DNA of 64,000 nucleotides, taken from Actinomycetota bacterium (GTDB lineage: Bacteria > Actinomycetota > Actinomycetes > JACCUZ01). The notes under the pieces were generated by a model. The model was not told where the DNA came from, made no database searches, and saw only the letters and a list, made by a program, of their open reading frames with translations. Every line of letters starts with the position of its first letter. Position 1 is the stretch's first letter. Positions 18,334 to 27,184 of the stretch are shown here, in pieces. The position numbers and the translations under genes were made by a program. Location: assembly GCA_030841035.1 (NCBI GenBank), contig JAVEDI010000038.1, forward strand, positions 62,001 to 126,000. The letters run 5' to 3'.

Positions 18334-19998
18334 TTACCTTCCTTCTGCTCGTGAGGGGACTGCTGGGGGTGGCAGCGTTCCGGCGACGACGGCCCCGTCG
18401 ACCAAGGTCGCCGCGGGCGCCAGGCGGGGCAGCTCGGGAGCCGGCACGGTGCGGAGGTCCGTGTCGAAATACAGCAGGTCCGCCAGCTTGCCGGGCTCCA
18501 CGGAGCCGATGAGGTGATCCATGGACAGCACCCCGGCAGGCGAGAGGGTGTGCGCACGCAAGGCCTCGTGGAAGGTGATCCGCTGGTCGGGGCCCACGAC
18601 CAGCCCGTCGGGCGTCGTGCGAGCCATCGCCGACGACAGCGTTGCGAGCGGTCGGAAGTTCGAGACGAACGAGTCACTGGAGAGCACCGTCAGGATCTGA
18701 CGATCCAGCTCCGACCGCAGCGGCTGCAGCCCGTGCACCCGATCACCCAGGGTCCGGCACAGGTCGTCGCCGCTCTCGACCAGGAAGTTGGGCTGGTTGA
18801 CCGGGACGATGCCCAGTGCGGCGATCCGGTCCTGCTGCGCTGCGGTCGGGTAGCCGCAGTGCTCGATGCGGTGCCGGTGCTGCGAGCCGGTTCGAGCGAC
18901 GCCGTGCTCGATGGCCCTGAGGGCGTACTCGATGCCGAGGTCACCCTGGGCGTGGATGCCTACCTGCCACCCCTCCAGCATCGCCTCCCCGACGAGGTCC
19001 CTCAGCTGCTCGGGCTGCCAGAACAGCAGTCCCTTGGTGAGCGAGCCCTCGGCATAGCCGTCCCGGAACAGGGCCGTGCCGCTGGTGAGCGCTCCGTCGC
19101 AGTAGAACTTCATGGCGCCGATGCGCAACCGCTCGTCGCCGAACGGTCCCGTCATGCCGGCGTCGCGCAGTGCCGCGAGGTTGTTGGACAGGGGCATCGC
19201 CACGACCCGCAGCCGCAACGCGTCCTCCCGTCGCGCGCCGAGATAGGTCGACAGCTCCCGGCGGGTCACCTGCGGATCGCACACCGTGGTGATGCCCGCG
19301 GCGAGGTAGGCGTCCATGCCGACCTCCAGCGCGTGTCGCAGCTCCTGGGGGGAGGCATCGAAGTGGAAGTTGGGCCCGTGGCAGCCGATGTCGACCGCAC
19401 GTGGGAAGACGTGGTCCAGCGCGGCGTCCACGCAGTAGCCGGTGGGCTCCCCAGCCGCGTCACGGGCGAAGTAGCCGCCGTCGGGGTCGCGTCGCACCGC
19501 ATCTCCGGCCAGGCGCAGCGCCACCGAGTTGACCACCGCGCTGTGGCCCGACTTGTGGAACACGATGACCGGGTGGTCGCTGCTCACCGCATCGAGGTCG
19601 GCTGCGCAGGGCAGCCGCTGCTGGGGGTACTTCGCGAAGTCCATCCCGTGCCCCCGCACCCATGACCCCGGTGGCTGCGCGAGGGTCGCCTCTCCCACTG
19701 CGGCGACGAGGTCGGTCATGCTGCGCACGCTTGGGAAGCCCGCGTCGACCCCGACCATCGCCTCGCCGGTCGCGAGCAGGTGGTTGTGGGGGTCCACGAA
19801 GCCTGGCACCAGGCAGCCGCCGGAGAGCTCGACGACCGACGGTGCCGCGCCCACCAGTCGAGCGAGGACCTCGGCTCGGGTTCCGACGGCGCGGATGCGG
19901 CCCTCGGCGATCGCCACCGTGTCTCCGGCAACGGCCTCGGTGTGCGGGGAGAGAACAGCGGCACCGGTCAGCACGAGCGTTCCCAGGCCGTCGCGCAA
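18334..19998 (-). CDS. YtcJ-type amidohydrolase (amidohydrolase family 3)
   Basis: Metal-dependent amidohydrolase; relatives include N-substituted formamide deformylase and imidazolone-type hydrolases. The product is about 554 aa. The N-terminal beta segment and HxH metal motif GFVDPHNHLL are followed by the bridging-lysine region RIGAMKFYCDGALTSGTALF, GIHAQGDLGIEYALRAIE, HRIEHCGY and metal-Asp region TVLSSDSFVSN, and a C-terminal SVEPGKLADLLYFD. The start is uncertain: TTG 19998 or GTG 19974. The longer frame upstream overlaps the deacetylase gene and is rejected. It lies in the catabolic cluster between crotonase and CE4-type genes; the likely role is cleavage of an amide or formamide intermediate (inference). 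Confidence 0.85.
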   Translation of the reverse strand: MRDGLGTLVLTGAAVLSPHTEAVAGDTVAIAEGRIRAVGTRAEVLARLVGAAPSVVELSGGCLVPGFVDPHNHLLATGEAMVGVDAGFPSVRSMTDLVAAVGEATLAQPPGSWVRGHGMDFAKYPQQRLPCAADLDAVSSDHPVIVFHKSGHSAVVNSVALRLAGDAVRRDPDGGYFARDAAGEPTGYCVDAALDHVFPRAVDIGCHGPNFHFDASPQELRHALEVGMDAYLAAGITTVCDPQVTRRELSTYLGARREDALRLRVVAMPLSNNLAALRDAGMTGPFGDERLRIGAMKFYCDGALTSGTALFRDGYAEGSLTKGLLFWQPEQLRDLVGEAMLEGWQVGIHAQGDLGIEYALRAIEHGVARTGSQHRHRIEHCGYPTAAQQDRIAALGIVPVNQPNFLVESGDDLCRTLGDRVHGLQPLRSELDRQILTVLSSDSFVSNFRPLATLSSAMARTTPDGLVVGPDQRITFHEALRAHTLSPAGVLSMDHLIGSVEPGKLADLLYFDTDLRTVPAPELPRLAPAATLVDGAVVAGTLPPPAVPSRAEGR

Positions 19999-20003
19999 GA
20001 CTC

Positions 20004-20837
20004 TCAGCCCTCCCCGTGCAGCACCCGCTGCGCAAGCTCCCCCATGGTGGGGAACCAGACGCTCCCCAGAGCCTCCGCAGCGGCGACGACCTCGTCCAGC
20101 AGTCCCCGCCGCGACGGCCGGCCGACGAGCTGCGGGTGCAGTGTGAACACGGTCGTGCCTCCCAGCTCGTGGATCGCTCGCAGCTCGGCCGTCCACATCT
20201 CGGCGATCTGGCTGTTCGCGAGGAACTGGCGGTGGTTGGGAGGACTGCTCGCGAAGAGCAGGTGCGGCCCGTCGTCGAGCATCCAGTGCACCGGCAGCTC
20301 GGCCACGCGGCCCTGTTCCGACTCGACCACGTAGGGGTGCACGGAGTCCATGTAGTTCGACGAGAACGTGCAGCCGATCTCCGCCAGCACGTCGCGGGTC
20401 TGCTCGGTCACGTCGTAGAGCGGGGCACGATAGCCACGGACCGCTGATCCGCTGATGTCCTCGAGCTTCTCCTTGAGCGTGCGCAGGTGTGCGAGCTCAC
20501 CGTCACGCAACCGGTCCCGCAGCGGGTTGTGGTCGTCGCCGTGCATGGCGATCTCGTGCCGCTGCCCAACGATGCGTGCGATCGCGCCGGGGTTCGCCTC
20601 CGCCACGTCGGTCGGGACGAAGAAGGTCGTCCGGATCCCGTGCCGGTCAAGGGAGTCGAGCACGAGGTCCAGCCCCTGCCCGACGTCGTACGAGCCCGAT
20701 GACAGCACCGCCGGTCGGTCGGCGTTGCGGGCGTCCTTCGACGTCCACATCGTGTGCCCGTCGAGGTCGAACGTCATGCAGACGGCGCTGCGCTGCCCCG
20801 CGGGGAACGTTCCCGCCGGCGCGTCTCCGAGCGTCAT
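20004..20837 (-). CDS. polysaccharide-deacetylase-fold (CE4/NodB) hydrolase, imidase/PuuE-like
   Basis: The product is 277 aa without a signal peptide, so it is probably cytosolic, which argues against cell-wall deacetylation. NodB motifs: VCMTFDLDGHTMW (metal Asp), EIAMHGDDHNPL (metal His pair), VRGYRAPLYDVTEQTRDVL and FTLHPQLVGRPSR. The GSYDVGQGLDLVLDSLDRHGIRTTFF block resembles the subgroup containing allantoinase PuuE and cyclic imidases, from memory. ATG 20837 has AGGAAGGG upstream and lies 1 nt after the M20 gene stop. Given its amidohydrolase and monooxygenase neighbours, I infer opening of a cyclic amide or imide rather than deacetylation of sugar. Not proven. Confidence 0.75.
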   Translation of the reverse strand: MTLGDAPAGTFPAGQRSAVCMTFDLDGHTMWTSKDARNADRPAVLSSGSYDVGQGLDLVLDSLDRHGIRTTFFVPTDVAEANPGAIARIVGQRHEIAMHGDDHNPLRDRLRDGELAHLRTLKEKLEDISGSAVRGYRAPLYDVTEQTRDVLAEIGCTFSSNYMDSVHPYVVESEQGRVAELPVHWMLDDGPHLLFASSPPNHRQFLANSQIAEMWTAELRAIHELGGTTVFTLHPQLVGRPSRRGLLDEVVAAAEALGSVWFPTMGELAQRVLHGEG

Positions 20838-20838
20838 G

Positions 20839-22062
20839 TCATTGCCCTTCCTGCAGATATGCACGCGCCGAGTCCATGAGGATGTCGACCAGGGTCTCGA
20901 GCTCGCCGAGCTGCGCGTACTCGCTCTCGCCGCCCATCGTCGCCGGGTTCGGGCCGATGACGCAGGCGGGAATCCCGGCGTAGCGCCAGAGCCGCGCGTC
21001 GGTGCAGCCGAGACCGGTGGACAGCGGTGGGTGTTGGCCGGTGTGCCTGGTGACCGCATCGACGACCGCCGAGACGATCGCCGAGTCTCCGTCGGTCTGG
21101 TTGGCGGGCCCTCGTCCCAGCACCTCCACCGTGGCTGCGGCCCGCTCCGCCTCGGCGGCGACCAACGCGACGATCTCCTCGACCTCGATGGTCTTGGGGA
21201 TGCGGAAGTCGAGGGTCAGCTCGCAGCTGCTCGGCTGGAGGTTGACGGCGTTGCCGCCGTGCACCGTGCCGACGTTCAGCGAGACCGACCGGGTGATGCC
21301 GGCGGCGCCGGCGCCCAGGTGCCTGTCCACGGCCTGGTCGGTGGCGACGTCGGGTGACGGTGCGCCGGCCACGCGAGCGTTGAGCTCACCCACCAGGTCC
21401 TGGACCCGCCGCACCAGCGCGGCCATCCGCAGGATGGCGCCCTCGGTCTGGCTCGGGTACGCCGAGTGCAGGCTCTCGCCCTGGAAGCGCAGCTTGACCC
21501 AGAGGAAACCGCGTTCGGCCACCCGTACCAGGCCGAGCGAGGACGGCTCGGTGCTGACCAGCGCGTCGCCGAGCAGCCCCGGCTCACGGGTGAGGAGGCT
21601 GCGGGCGCCGAGCGGACCGAACGTCTCCTCGTCGCACACGAGGGTGAGCGTCAGGGACCCCGGCAGGTCACCGTGCTCGTGCAGCAGCCGCGCAGCGACG
21701 AGGAACGCCGCCACACCGCCCTTCATGTCGACCGCGCCCCGCCCGTAGACGCGGCCGTGCTCGCTGCGGGCGGCAGGGAACTTCCCCGTGGCGGGGAACG
21801 TGTCGAGGTGCCCGTTCCAGACCAGGTGACGCCCTCGTGCGGAACGGGCGACCTCGATCACCAGGTTGCGACGCCTCGCTGCCGGTCGATGAACGACACA
21901 CGACAGGCCGGCCGCCTCGCAATAGCGCAGGACCACCTCTGCCACCTCGGTGACGTCACCGGGTGGGTTCGGGCTCGGCGCGGCGAGCAGCTGGAGCAGC
22001 AGAGACTCCAGCTCAGCTCCCACGCCCCCGGCCGCAGGCTCCTCGCGGAGGCTTGCCGACAC
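20839..22062 (-). CDS. M20 family zinc amidohydrolase/peptidase (ArgE/DapE/CPG2-like)
   Basis: Di-zinc hydrolase of N-acyl or N-carbamoyl amino acids and similar amides. The product is 407 aa. Metal ligand motifs in order: HLVWNGHLDTFPA, VYGRGAVDMKGG, LVCDEETFGPLG (catalytic Glu-Glu), DALVSTEPS. A dimerisation domain with SLNVGTVHGGNAVNLQPSSCELTLDFR follows, then the C-terminal GLGCTDARLWRYAGIPACVIGP. GTG 22062 with GAGGGG upstream. It lies 11 bp after the monooxygenase gene and 1 bp before the CE4-type gene. Probable role: hydrolysis of a linear amide produced after ring opening (inference from context). Confidence 0.85.
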   Translation of the reverse strand: MSASLREEPAAGGVGAELESLLLQLLAAPSPNPPGDVTEVAEVVLRYCEAAGLSCVVHRPAARRRNLVIEVARSARGRHLVWNGHLDTFPATGKFPAARSEHGRVYGRGAVDMKGGVAAFLVAARLLHEHGDLPGSLTLTLVCDEETFGPLGARSLLTREPGLLGDALVSTEPSSLGLVRVAERGFLWVKLRFQGESLHSAYPSQTEGAILRMAALVRRVQDLVGELNARVAGAPSPDVATDQAVDRHLGAGAAGITRSVSLNVGTVHGGNAVNLQPSSCELTLDFRIPKTIEVEEIVALVAAEAERAAATVEVLGRGPANQTDGDSAIVSAVVDAVTRHTGQHPPLSTGLGCTDARLWRYAGIPACVIGPNPATMGGESEYAQLGELETLVDILMDSARAYLQEGQ

Positions 22063-22073
22063 GGCGTCACCCC

Positions 22074-23513
22074 TCAGCGGTTCTGCGGCGCGATGTCCAC
22101 GCCGAGGCGGTCGAGGACGAAGTCACGCCACGGCTGTCGGTAGTCGGAGTTGTAGATCCTCGCCCGCATCGCCGACGGCGGGGTGGCGTTGACGTTCTCG
22201 AAGAGTGCGACGCGCTGTGCGTTCGCGCTGCAGGTGAGGTCCCAGACGAAGTTGAACACGCGGTTCTTCGCCTCGGCGCTGACCCCGGTCCCGGGCAGGA
22301 ACTCCCGCAGCATCTCGCCCACGGCACCGTCCTCGAACTGCTTCTGGGTGAACCGGCTGATGAGGCCCTGCCCCGAGATCTCCCGCATGAGCTGCAGGAC
22401 GCGGGGGTAGTTCTCGACCGAGTGCAGCCGTCCGGCCGTGACGAAGCGCTCCGCCGGCACGAGCACGCCGTTGGCCGGCTGGGCGGTGTCCTCCGCCGCC
22501 AGCACGAACGCCTTCAACGCCGTCGCGTACGCCGCGATCTCGGAGATGGAGTCCCGCACCTGCGGGATGTTCTCGGTGCCCAGCACGTCGACGATGACCT
22601 GCGCGGTGCCGGCGAAGATCTCGGCCTTGTAGGCCAGCCGGGCCAGGATGTGCCACAGCGCCAGCGCACCGAGCTCGTGGTAGAGGCCGAGCATCTGCGG
22701 GTCGCGGAACGAGAAGACGTGCTCGTTCGGGATGAAGACCCGGTCGAACACCAGCATCGAGTCCGGCTCCTCGCCGCGACTGTCCAGGGCGTGGTCGTCG
22801 AGGTCCGTGCCACGGTTGACGACGGGCTCCCGCGCGACCAGCGTCAGGTTCGGGGCGTTGATCGGCACGTAGCAGAACATGTTGGCGTCGGGGTCGGCAC
22901 CGGGCGTGAGCAACGTGACGACGGTGCCCACGTGGGCCTGCACGGCGACTGAGGCGCATGGCTTGGCGCCGTAGACGACCAGGCCGTCCTTGCGCTTCTC
23001 CACGCTGCGCAGGCGACCGGGCTTCTGCGCGGTCGGCACCGAGCGGTCGGACTGCACGTCGGCCACGATGTCGGCGCTCATGGCGTTGTTGTCGCGGCCC
23101 CAGCGGATGAAGTCATCGATGTTGCTGGCGCCCTCAGGGCTGGCGTTGGCGATGCGGTCGGCAACGGAGAGCAGGCCGAGCGCGTTGAAGGAGCCGTAGT
23201 CCGGGGGACGGCCGAAGACGCCCAGCGTGTGGTACGTCGACATGCGGGCCAGCTCCCGGCGCGACACGAGGTCGTCCTTGGTCCGCGGGACCTGCCACGC
23301 CCGGCTCGCCAGCTCACCGGTCTCCTCGTCCTTGTAGGCCGCGACGTCGCGCAGGCCCGGCTCGTGCTGCATGTCGTAGAGCGCCGCGATGTTCTCGACG
23401 GCGTCCTTGAACTGCGGGTGGGTCGTCACGTCGTCGACGTGGCTCCCGTCGGCAGCCAGGACGACACGGCCGTCCCGCAGGCTCTGCTTGTACTCTTCAC
23501 CGGTCTTGAGCAT
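22074..23513 (-). CDS. FADH2-dependent monooxygenase, 4-hydroxyphenylacetate 3-monooxygenase (HpaB) family
   Basis: Oxygenase of a two-component flavin system using FADH2 from a partner reductase. The product is 479 aa with acyl-CoA-dehydrogenase-like fold; family segments are MLKTGEEYKQSLRDGR (N-terminus), YHTLGVFGRPPDYGSFNALGL, DNNAMSADIVADVQSDRS, ENYPRVLQLMREISGQGLI and KNRVFNFVWDLTCSANAQRVALFENVNA. ATG 23513 follows a GAGGG; a TTG at 23522 would overlap the reductase gene. The family includes hydroxylases of phenols and chlorophenols and, by annotation, of heterocycles. No homoprotocatechuate ring-cleavage genes are nearby, so true 4-hydroxyphenylacetate breakdown is unlikely. The amidohydrolase-rich context suggests a nitrogenous substrate. 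Confidence 0.87.
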   Translation of the reverse strand: MLKTGEEYKQSLRDGRVVLAADGSHVDDVTTHPQFKDAVENIAALYDMQHEPGLRDVAAYKDEETGELASRAWQVPRTKDDLVSRRELARMSTYHTLGVFGRPPDYGSFNALGLLSVADRIANASPEGASNIDDFIRWGRDNNAMSADIVADVQSDRSVPTAQKPGRLRSVEKRKDGLVVYGAKPCASVAVQAHVGTVVTLLTPGADPDANMFCYVPINAPNLTLVAREPVVNRGTDLDDHALDSRGEEPDSMLVFDRVFIPNEHVFSFRDPQMLGLYHELGALALWHILARLAYKAEIFAGTAQVIVDVLGTENIPQVRDSISEIAAYATALKAFVLAAEDTAQPANGVLVPAERFVTAGRLHSVENYPRVLQLMREISGQGLISRFTQKQFEDGAVGEMLREFLPGTGVSAEAKNRVFNFVWDLTCSANAQRVALFENVNATPPSAMRARIYNSDYRQPWRDFVLDRLGVDIAPQNR

Positions 23514-23518
23514 TTCCC

Positions 23519-24103
23519 TCAACCTTCGAGTGGGCTGTCGGAGAGCGAATAGAAGTTGCGGCGCGCGTACACCAGCGGCTGCTTGCTGTCATCGGCGGCG
23601 CGCACGCCGGCGACAGTTCCGAACAGGACGTCGTGGTCGCCGATCGTGACGATCTGCGAGACCCAGCAGTCGAAGTGCGCGATCGCGCCGTGCACCGACG
23701 GCGCCGCCGGGGCGGTCAGCCCGTCGTGCGGGTCCCACCGACGGTCGGTCACCGGCAGCGGGACACCACCCTCGGTCCACCACTCGCCCTCCGGGCTGAA
23801 GTGCTCCAGGAACTTCGGAGCACCCGGTGCCGCGGCGGCACGGGCGATGTGTACCTGGTCGGTGGCCAGCACCGAGATGCCCATCCGGCCCTGCAGCTTG
23901 GCGGCCTGGACAAGCGCCGTGTGCGAGAACAGGCAGACCGACACCGTGGGCGGGTCGAGAGCGACCGCGCTGAAGCTGGACGCGGTCACACCCCAGGGCC
24001 GGCCGCCGACGTAGGCGGTCACCACGACCACCGACGCCGGCATCCCGCCCAGAACCGCCCGCATGGTGCTGGCGAGATCTTCTGCAGTGTGGCTGTAACT
24101 CAT
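23519..24103 (-). CDS. flavin reductase (HpaC-like) of the two-component monooxygenase
   Basis: NAD(P)H:flavin oxidoreductase supplying reduced flavin to the HpaB-type oxygenase. The product is 194 aa with a split-barrel FMN-binding domain: MRAVLGGMPASVVVVTAYVGGRPWGVTASSFSAVALDPPTVSVCLF, GRMGISVLATDQ and FDCWVSQIVTIGDHDVLFGTV. ATG 24103 has no Shine-Dalgarno and an AT-rich upstream sequence, consistent with a leaderless transcript from the promoter described just upstream. It is the first gene of the hpaC-hpaB-M20-CE4-amidohydrolase-crotonase-synthetase-thioesterase run. Confidence 0.88.
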   Translation of the reverse strand: MSYSHTAEDLASTMRAVLGGMPASVVVVTAYVGGRPWGVTASSFSAVALDPPTVSVCLFSHTALVQAAKLQGRMGISVLATDQVHIARAAAAPGAPKFLEHFSPEGEWWTEGGVPLPVTDRRWDPHDGLTAPAAPSVHGAIAHFDCWVSQIVTIGDHDVLFGTVAGVRAADDSKQPLVYARRNFYSLSDSPLEG

Positions 24104-24139
24104 TTACTAATACTGTTGTATCTGCCTCGCCAACGTCAA
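24104..24139 (-). promoter_or_regulatory. promoter of the monooxygenase operon
   Basis: On the minus strand TTGACG (24139-24134) and CAGTAT (24115-24110) are 18 bp apart, and 6 nt separate the -10 box from the ATG of the flavin reductase gene, giving a leaderless message. The stretch 24101-24121 is strikingly AT-rich for this genome and includes ATAC-AACA-GTAT inverted arms overlapping the -10 box, a possible operator. Confidence 0.5.
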
Positions 24140-24373
24140 GGACCCGCCCGACGCCGAGGGGGTGACCGGCATGGCTGTCCGCCGGACCGTGGAGCCGGTC
24201 TCCGGCACCGACGTGCCGTGCTGCAGCGGACCCACGACCTCCGCCCGGCCCGAGCGGCTCCCAGCCCGCGGCGCTGCGCAGAGCCGCGGTCGTCGGGGTG
24301 CCGCCGCCGGCGAGGTACCGCTCCTGGGTCGCCTGTCGTCCGGCTCGCCCCTCGTCCCCGGCGCGGCAGACGA
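24140..24373. other. intergenic gap between importer and monooxygenase operons
   Basis: About 230 bp of very G+C-rich sequence downstream of the ABC ATPase stop. Frames on both strands remain open, but their translations are arginine/proline/glycine-rich with no domain and no credible start. I see no strong terminator hairpin with a T-run. The gap plus the promoter at 24110-24139 suggests that the downstream eight genes can be transcribed independently of the importer genes. Confidence 0.4.
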
Positions 24374-25474
24374 CTACTTGTCGGGGCGGATCAACCATGC
24401 GTTGCGCGCTGAGAATCGAAGGGCCACGATCTGCCCGACCTCCGGACGGTGTCGCAGGGCATCGCCGCTGAGCCGGACCGTGACGGTCCCGCCGGACTGG
24501 GTCGCGACGATGACGCGCTCCTCGGAGCCGAGATACACCACCTCGCGCACCGTGGCCTTCCAGTCGTCGACGGCGTCGGCGCTGTCCGAGATGAGCACGT
24601 CCTCGGGACGGAACATCAGGCAGTGCTGCCCCTCGGTGACGCCCTCCGGGGGCGTCCACCCGTCCAGGTGGACGGGCCCGTCCTTCGCCTCGAGCACCCA
24701 GCGGCCGTCCACCCGGCGCAGGGCACCGTCGAGCAGGTTGCTGTCGCCCAGGAACTCCGCGACGAACCGCGACTGCGGACGGCGGTAGAGCTCCGCCGGT
24801 GTGCCGATCTGCTGGATGCCGCCGCGGTCGAAGACGACGACCGTGTCCGAGAGTGCCATCGCCTCCTCCTGGTCATGGGTGACGAACAGGAAGGTGATGC
24901 CGAGCTCGCGGTGCACCCGCTTGATCTCCAGCTGCAGGCGCTGGCGCAGCTTCTTGTCCAACGCACCGAGCGGCTCGTCCATCAGCAGGATCGGCGGGTC
25001 GAAGACCAGCGCGCGGGTCAGGGCGACCCGTTGCTGTTGGCCTCCGGACAGCTCGCGCGGGCGTCGTTTCTCGAACCCCGTGAGGTTCACCATCTCCAGC
25101 GCGGCCGCGACCTTGCTGCGGATGACGTCCTTGGGCACCTTGCGCTCCACAAGGGGGAACGCCACGTTGTCCCAGACCGTCATGTGCGGGAACAGCGCGT
25201 AGTTCTGGAAGACCATGCCCAGGTTCCGCTTGTGGGGCGGCAGATCCGCGATGTCGCGACCGTTGATCAGGATGCGGCCGGAGCTGGGCGTGATGAAACC
25301 GGCGATCATGTTCAGAGTCGTCGTCTTGCCCGAGCCGCTGGGACCGAGGAAGGTGACGAACTCGCCCTTGCGCACCTTGAGATCGATCGCCTCGACCGCC
25401 GGTGTGTCGGTGCCGGCGTACTGCTTGCAGATCCTCTGCAGCTCCAGCACGTCATCGGGATCGTGATCCACCAT
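24374..25474 (-). CDS. potA: ABC transporter ATPase (PotA-type)
   Basis: Energises import by the PotBCD-like system encoded upstream. The product is 366 aa. Walker A GPSGSGKTT (about residue 44), Q-loop FQNYALFPHMTVWDN, signature LSGGQQQR, Walker B ILLMDEPLGALD, H-loop VTHDQEEAMALSD, then a TOBE-type C-terminal domain (CLMFRPEDVLISD). The start overlaps the permease stop by one base (TAATG). Polyamine/opine/organic-amine type by family; the actual solute is set by the binding protein and is probably the pathway substrate. Confidence 0.92.
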   Translation of the reverse strand: MVDHDPDDVLELQRICKQYAGTDTPAVEAIDLKVRKGEFVTFLGPSGSGKTTTLNMIAGFITPSSGRILINGRDIADLPPHKRNLGMVFQNYALFPHMTVWDNVAFPLVERKVPKDVIRSKVAAALEMVNLTGFEKRRPRELSGGQQQRVALTRALVFDPPILLMDEPLGALDKKLRQRLQLEIKRVHRELGITFLFVTHDQEEAMALSDTVVVFDRGGIQQIGTPAELYRRPQSRFVAEFLGDSNLLDGALRRVDGRWVLEAKDGPVHLDGWTPPEGVTEGQHCLMFRPEDVLISDSADAVDDWKATVREVVYLGSEERVIVATQSGGTVTVRLSGDALRHRPEVGQIVALRFSARNAWLIRPDK

Positions 25475-26280
25475 TAGCGCTTCGACCTTCCCTCGGCCTT
25501 GGACGAGAACAAGAACTTGGTGCTGACCAGGATCAGCACGGTGCTGACGATCAGGATCAGCGTGGACGCTGCGGCAATCGTCGGGTTGATGTCACGCGTG
25601 ACGCTCGAGTACATCTCCACGGGCAGCGTGCGCAGCTGAGGGTTCGCGATGAACAACGAGACGACCACCTCGTCGAACGACGTCACGAAGGCGAACAGGC
25701 CGCCGGCGAGGACGCCCGGCGCGATGAGTGGCAGCGTGATGCGACGGAAGACCCGTACGGGGCTGGCTCCGAGCACCGTCGCCGCGCGTTCCAGCTGGCG
25801 GTCCATGATTCGCAGCGAGCTGGACACCGTGATGATGACGTAGGGCACGGCCAGCACCGTGTGGGCGGCGACGAAGCCGGTCGGCGTGCCGACCAGGCCC
25901 CACTTGAGGAAGATGGCGTAGGTCCCGATGCCGAGTACCACGACCGGGACGATCAGTGGCGCGATGCCGATCATCTCGAGGATGTTCCGTCCCCGGAAGC
26001 GACCGCGCACGATGGCGAAGGACGCGAGCGTGCCGAGCACCACCGAGAGGAGCATCACCTGGATCGCGATGCTGATCGACGACCGGAGGGCGTCGAGCCA
26101 CAACGGGTTCTCGAAGAACTCGCGGTACCACCGCAGCGAGTAGCCGGTCGGCGGGAAGGCGAACGAACGCTGGTCGCTGAGGCTCATCGGGATGACGACG
26201 AGCGGTGGCGCCGCCATCCACACGGCGACGAGTGCCCCGATCAGGTAGAGCCACCGCGGGCGGCGTGTCTCAGTTTTCAC
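25474..26280 (-). CDS. potC: ABC transporter permease (PotC-type)
   Basis: Inner-membrane permease. The product is 268 aa with about six predicted membrane segments (LYLIGALVAVWMAAPPLVVI, SISIAIQVMLLSVVLGTLASFAI, MIGIAPLIVPVVVLGIGTYAIFL, VLAVPYVIITV, LIAPGVLAGGLFAFVTSF, STLILIVSTVLILVS) and the EAA-like cytoplasmic loop ERAATVLGASPVRVFRRITLPLI that docks on the ATPase. GTG 26280 overlaps the preceding permease gene by 11 bp. Confidence 0.92.
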   Translation of the reverse strand: MKTETRRPRWLYLIGALVAVWMAAPPLVVIPMSLSDQRSFAFPPTGYSLRWYREFFENPLWLDALRSSISIAIQVMLLSVVLGTLASFAIVRGRFRGRNILEMIGIAPLIVPVVVLGIGTYAIFLKWGLVGTPTGFVAAHTVLAVPYVIITVSSSLRIMDRQLERAATVLGASPVRVFRRITLPLIAPGVLAGGLFAFVTSFDEVVVSLFIANPQLRTLPVEMYSSVTRDINPTIAAASTLILIVSTVLILVSTKFLFSSKAEGRSKR

Positions 26281-27184
26281 CGGACTCCACTCCTCCGAAG
26301 GCCCGCTGGACCTTCACGAACCGGCTGGCGACCACGATGCAGCCCAGCGTCAAGAGGGCGAGGACCACGGCCATCGCCCCACCGCTGGCCCAGTCGAGCC
26401 GCTCCGACACCTGGCGCACGATGAGCTGGGACATCATCGAGTTCTGCGGGGAGCCCAGGATGACGGGGGTGATGTAGAAGCCGAGGGCAAGGATGAACAC
26501 CAGCACGCTGCCGGCGAAGAGACCGGGGAGACTCTGGGGGAAGTAGGCACGCCAGAAGGCGCGGCGAGGGGTCGCACCCAGCGACTGAGCCGCCAACAGG
26601 TCGGACCGGTCGATCTTCTGCAGGTTGTTGTAGAGCGGCAGCACCATGAACGGCAGCAGGATCTGGGTCATGGCGATGAGTACGCCGTTGGTGGTGCGGA
26701 TGAGCTCCAAGCCGCCGAGACCGATCGCGTTGAGCGCCGACTTCAGCGGACCGGTGTCCTGCAGCAGCACGAGCCACGCGTAGGTACGCACCATGAGGCT
26801 GGTCCAGAAGGGCAGCAGCACGAGCACGAGCAGGATGCGTCGTACCCGAGGTGTCGAGAGCGTCATCAGGTAGGCGTAGGGATAGGCGAACAGCGCGCAG
26901 ATCACCGTGCACAGGGCCGCGACGACGAAGGTCCGGAGCAGGATCTTGCGATATGCCGGCGTCTCGAGGAAGCTCACGTAGCTGTCCAGGCTCAGCGAGC
27001 CGCTGCTGTCGAAGAACGACCGCCGGACGAGCTCGAGACCGGGGATCGCGAAGAAGACCACGAGAAGCACGAGCAGGGGCACCGCGAGATGCAGCCCCTT
27101 GGGCCGCCAGCGCACCAGCGTGCGACGCGACACCACGGCGTTGCGGTCGCTCGGGTGCTCGTCGGTCTCGATCATCGGCCTCAT
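26270..27184 (-). CDS. potB: ABC transporter permease (PotB-type)
   Basis: Inner-membrane permease partner of the PotC-type subunit. The product is 304 aa: a short charged N-terminus, then the first membrane segment HLAVPLLVLLVVFFAIPGLELV, five further hydrophobic segments, and the EAA-like loop DLLAAQSLGATPRRAFWRAYFP. ATG 27184 overlaps the stop of the upstream flavin-reductase gene as ATGA. The longer upstream frame runs inside that gene and is rejected. Order in transcription: binding protein, flavin reductase, potB, potC, potA. Confidence 0.92.
   Translation of the reverse strand: MRPMIETDEHPSDRNAVVSRRTLVRWRPKGLHLAVPLLVLLVVFFAIPGLELVRRSFFDSSGSLSLDSYVSFLETPAYRKILLRTFVVAALCTVICALFAYPYAYLMTLSTPRVRRILLVLVLLPFWTSLMVRTYAWLVLLQDTGPLKSALNAIGLGGLELIRTTNGVLIAMTQILLPFMVLPLYNNLQKIDRSDLLAAQSLGATPRRAFWRAYFPQSLPGLFAGSVLVFILALGFYITPVILGSPQNSMMSQLIVRQVSERLDWASGGAMAVVLALLTLGCIVVASRFVKVQRAFGGVESGEN

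Noticed and set aside
22074-24103. Genuine 4-hydroxyphenylacetate degradation locus
   Set aside because: Only the monooxygenase and reductase families match; no homoprotocatechuate dioxygenase or other meta-cleavage genes are near, while amidohydrolases are.
23589-24788. Open frames over 24104-24373 extending from both neighbours
   Set aside because: They overlap recognised genes out of frame, are low-complexity and lack start signals.
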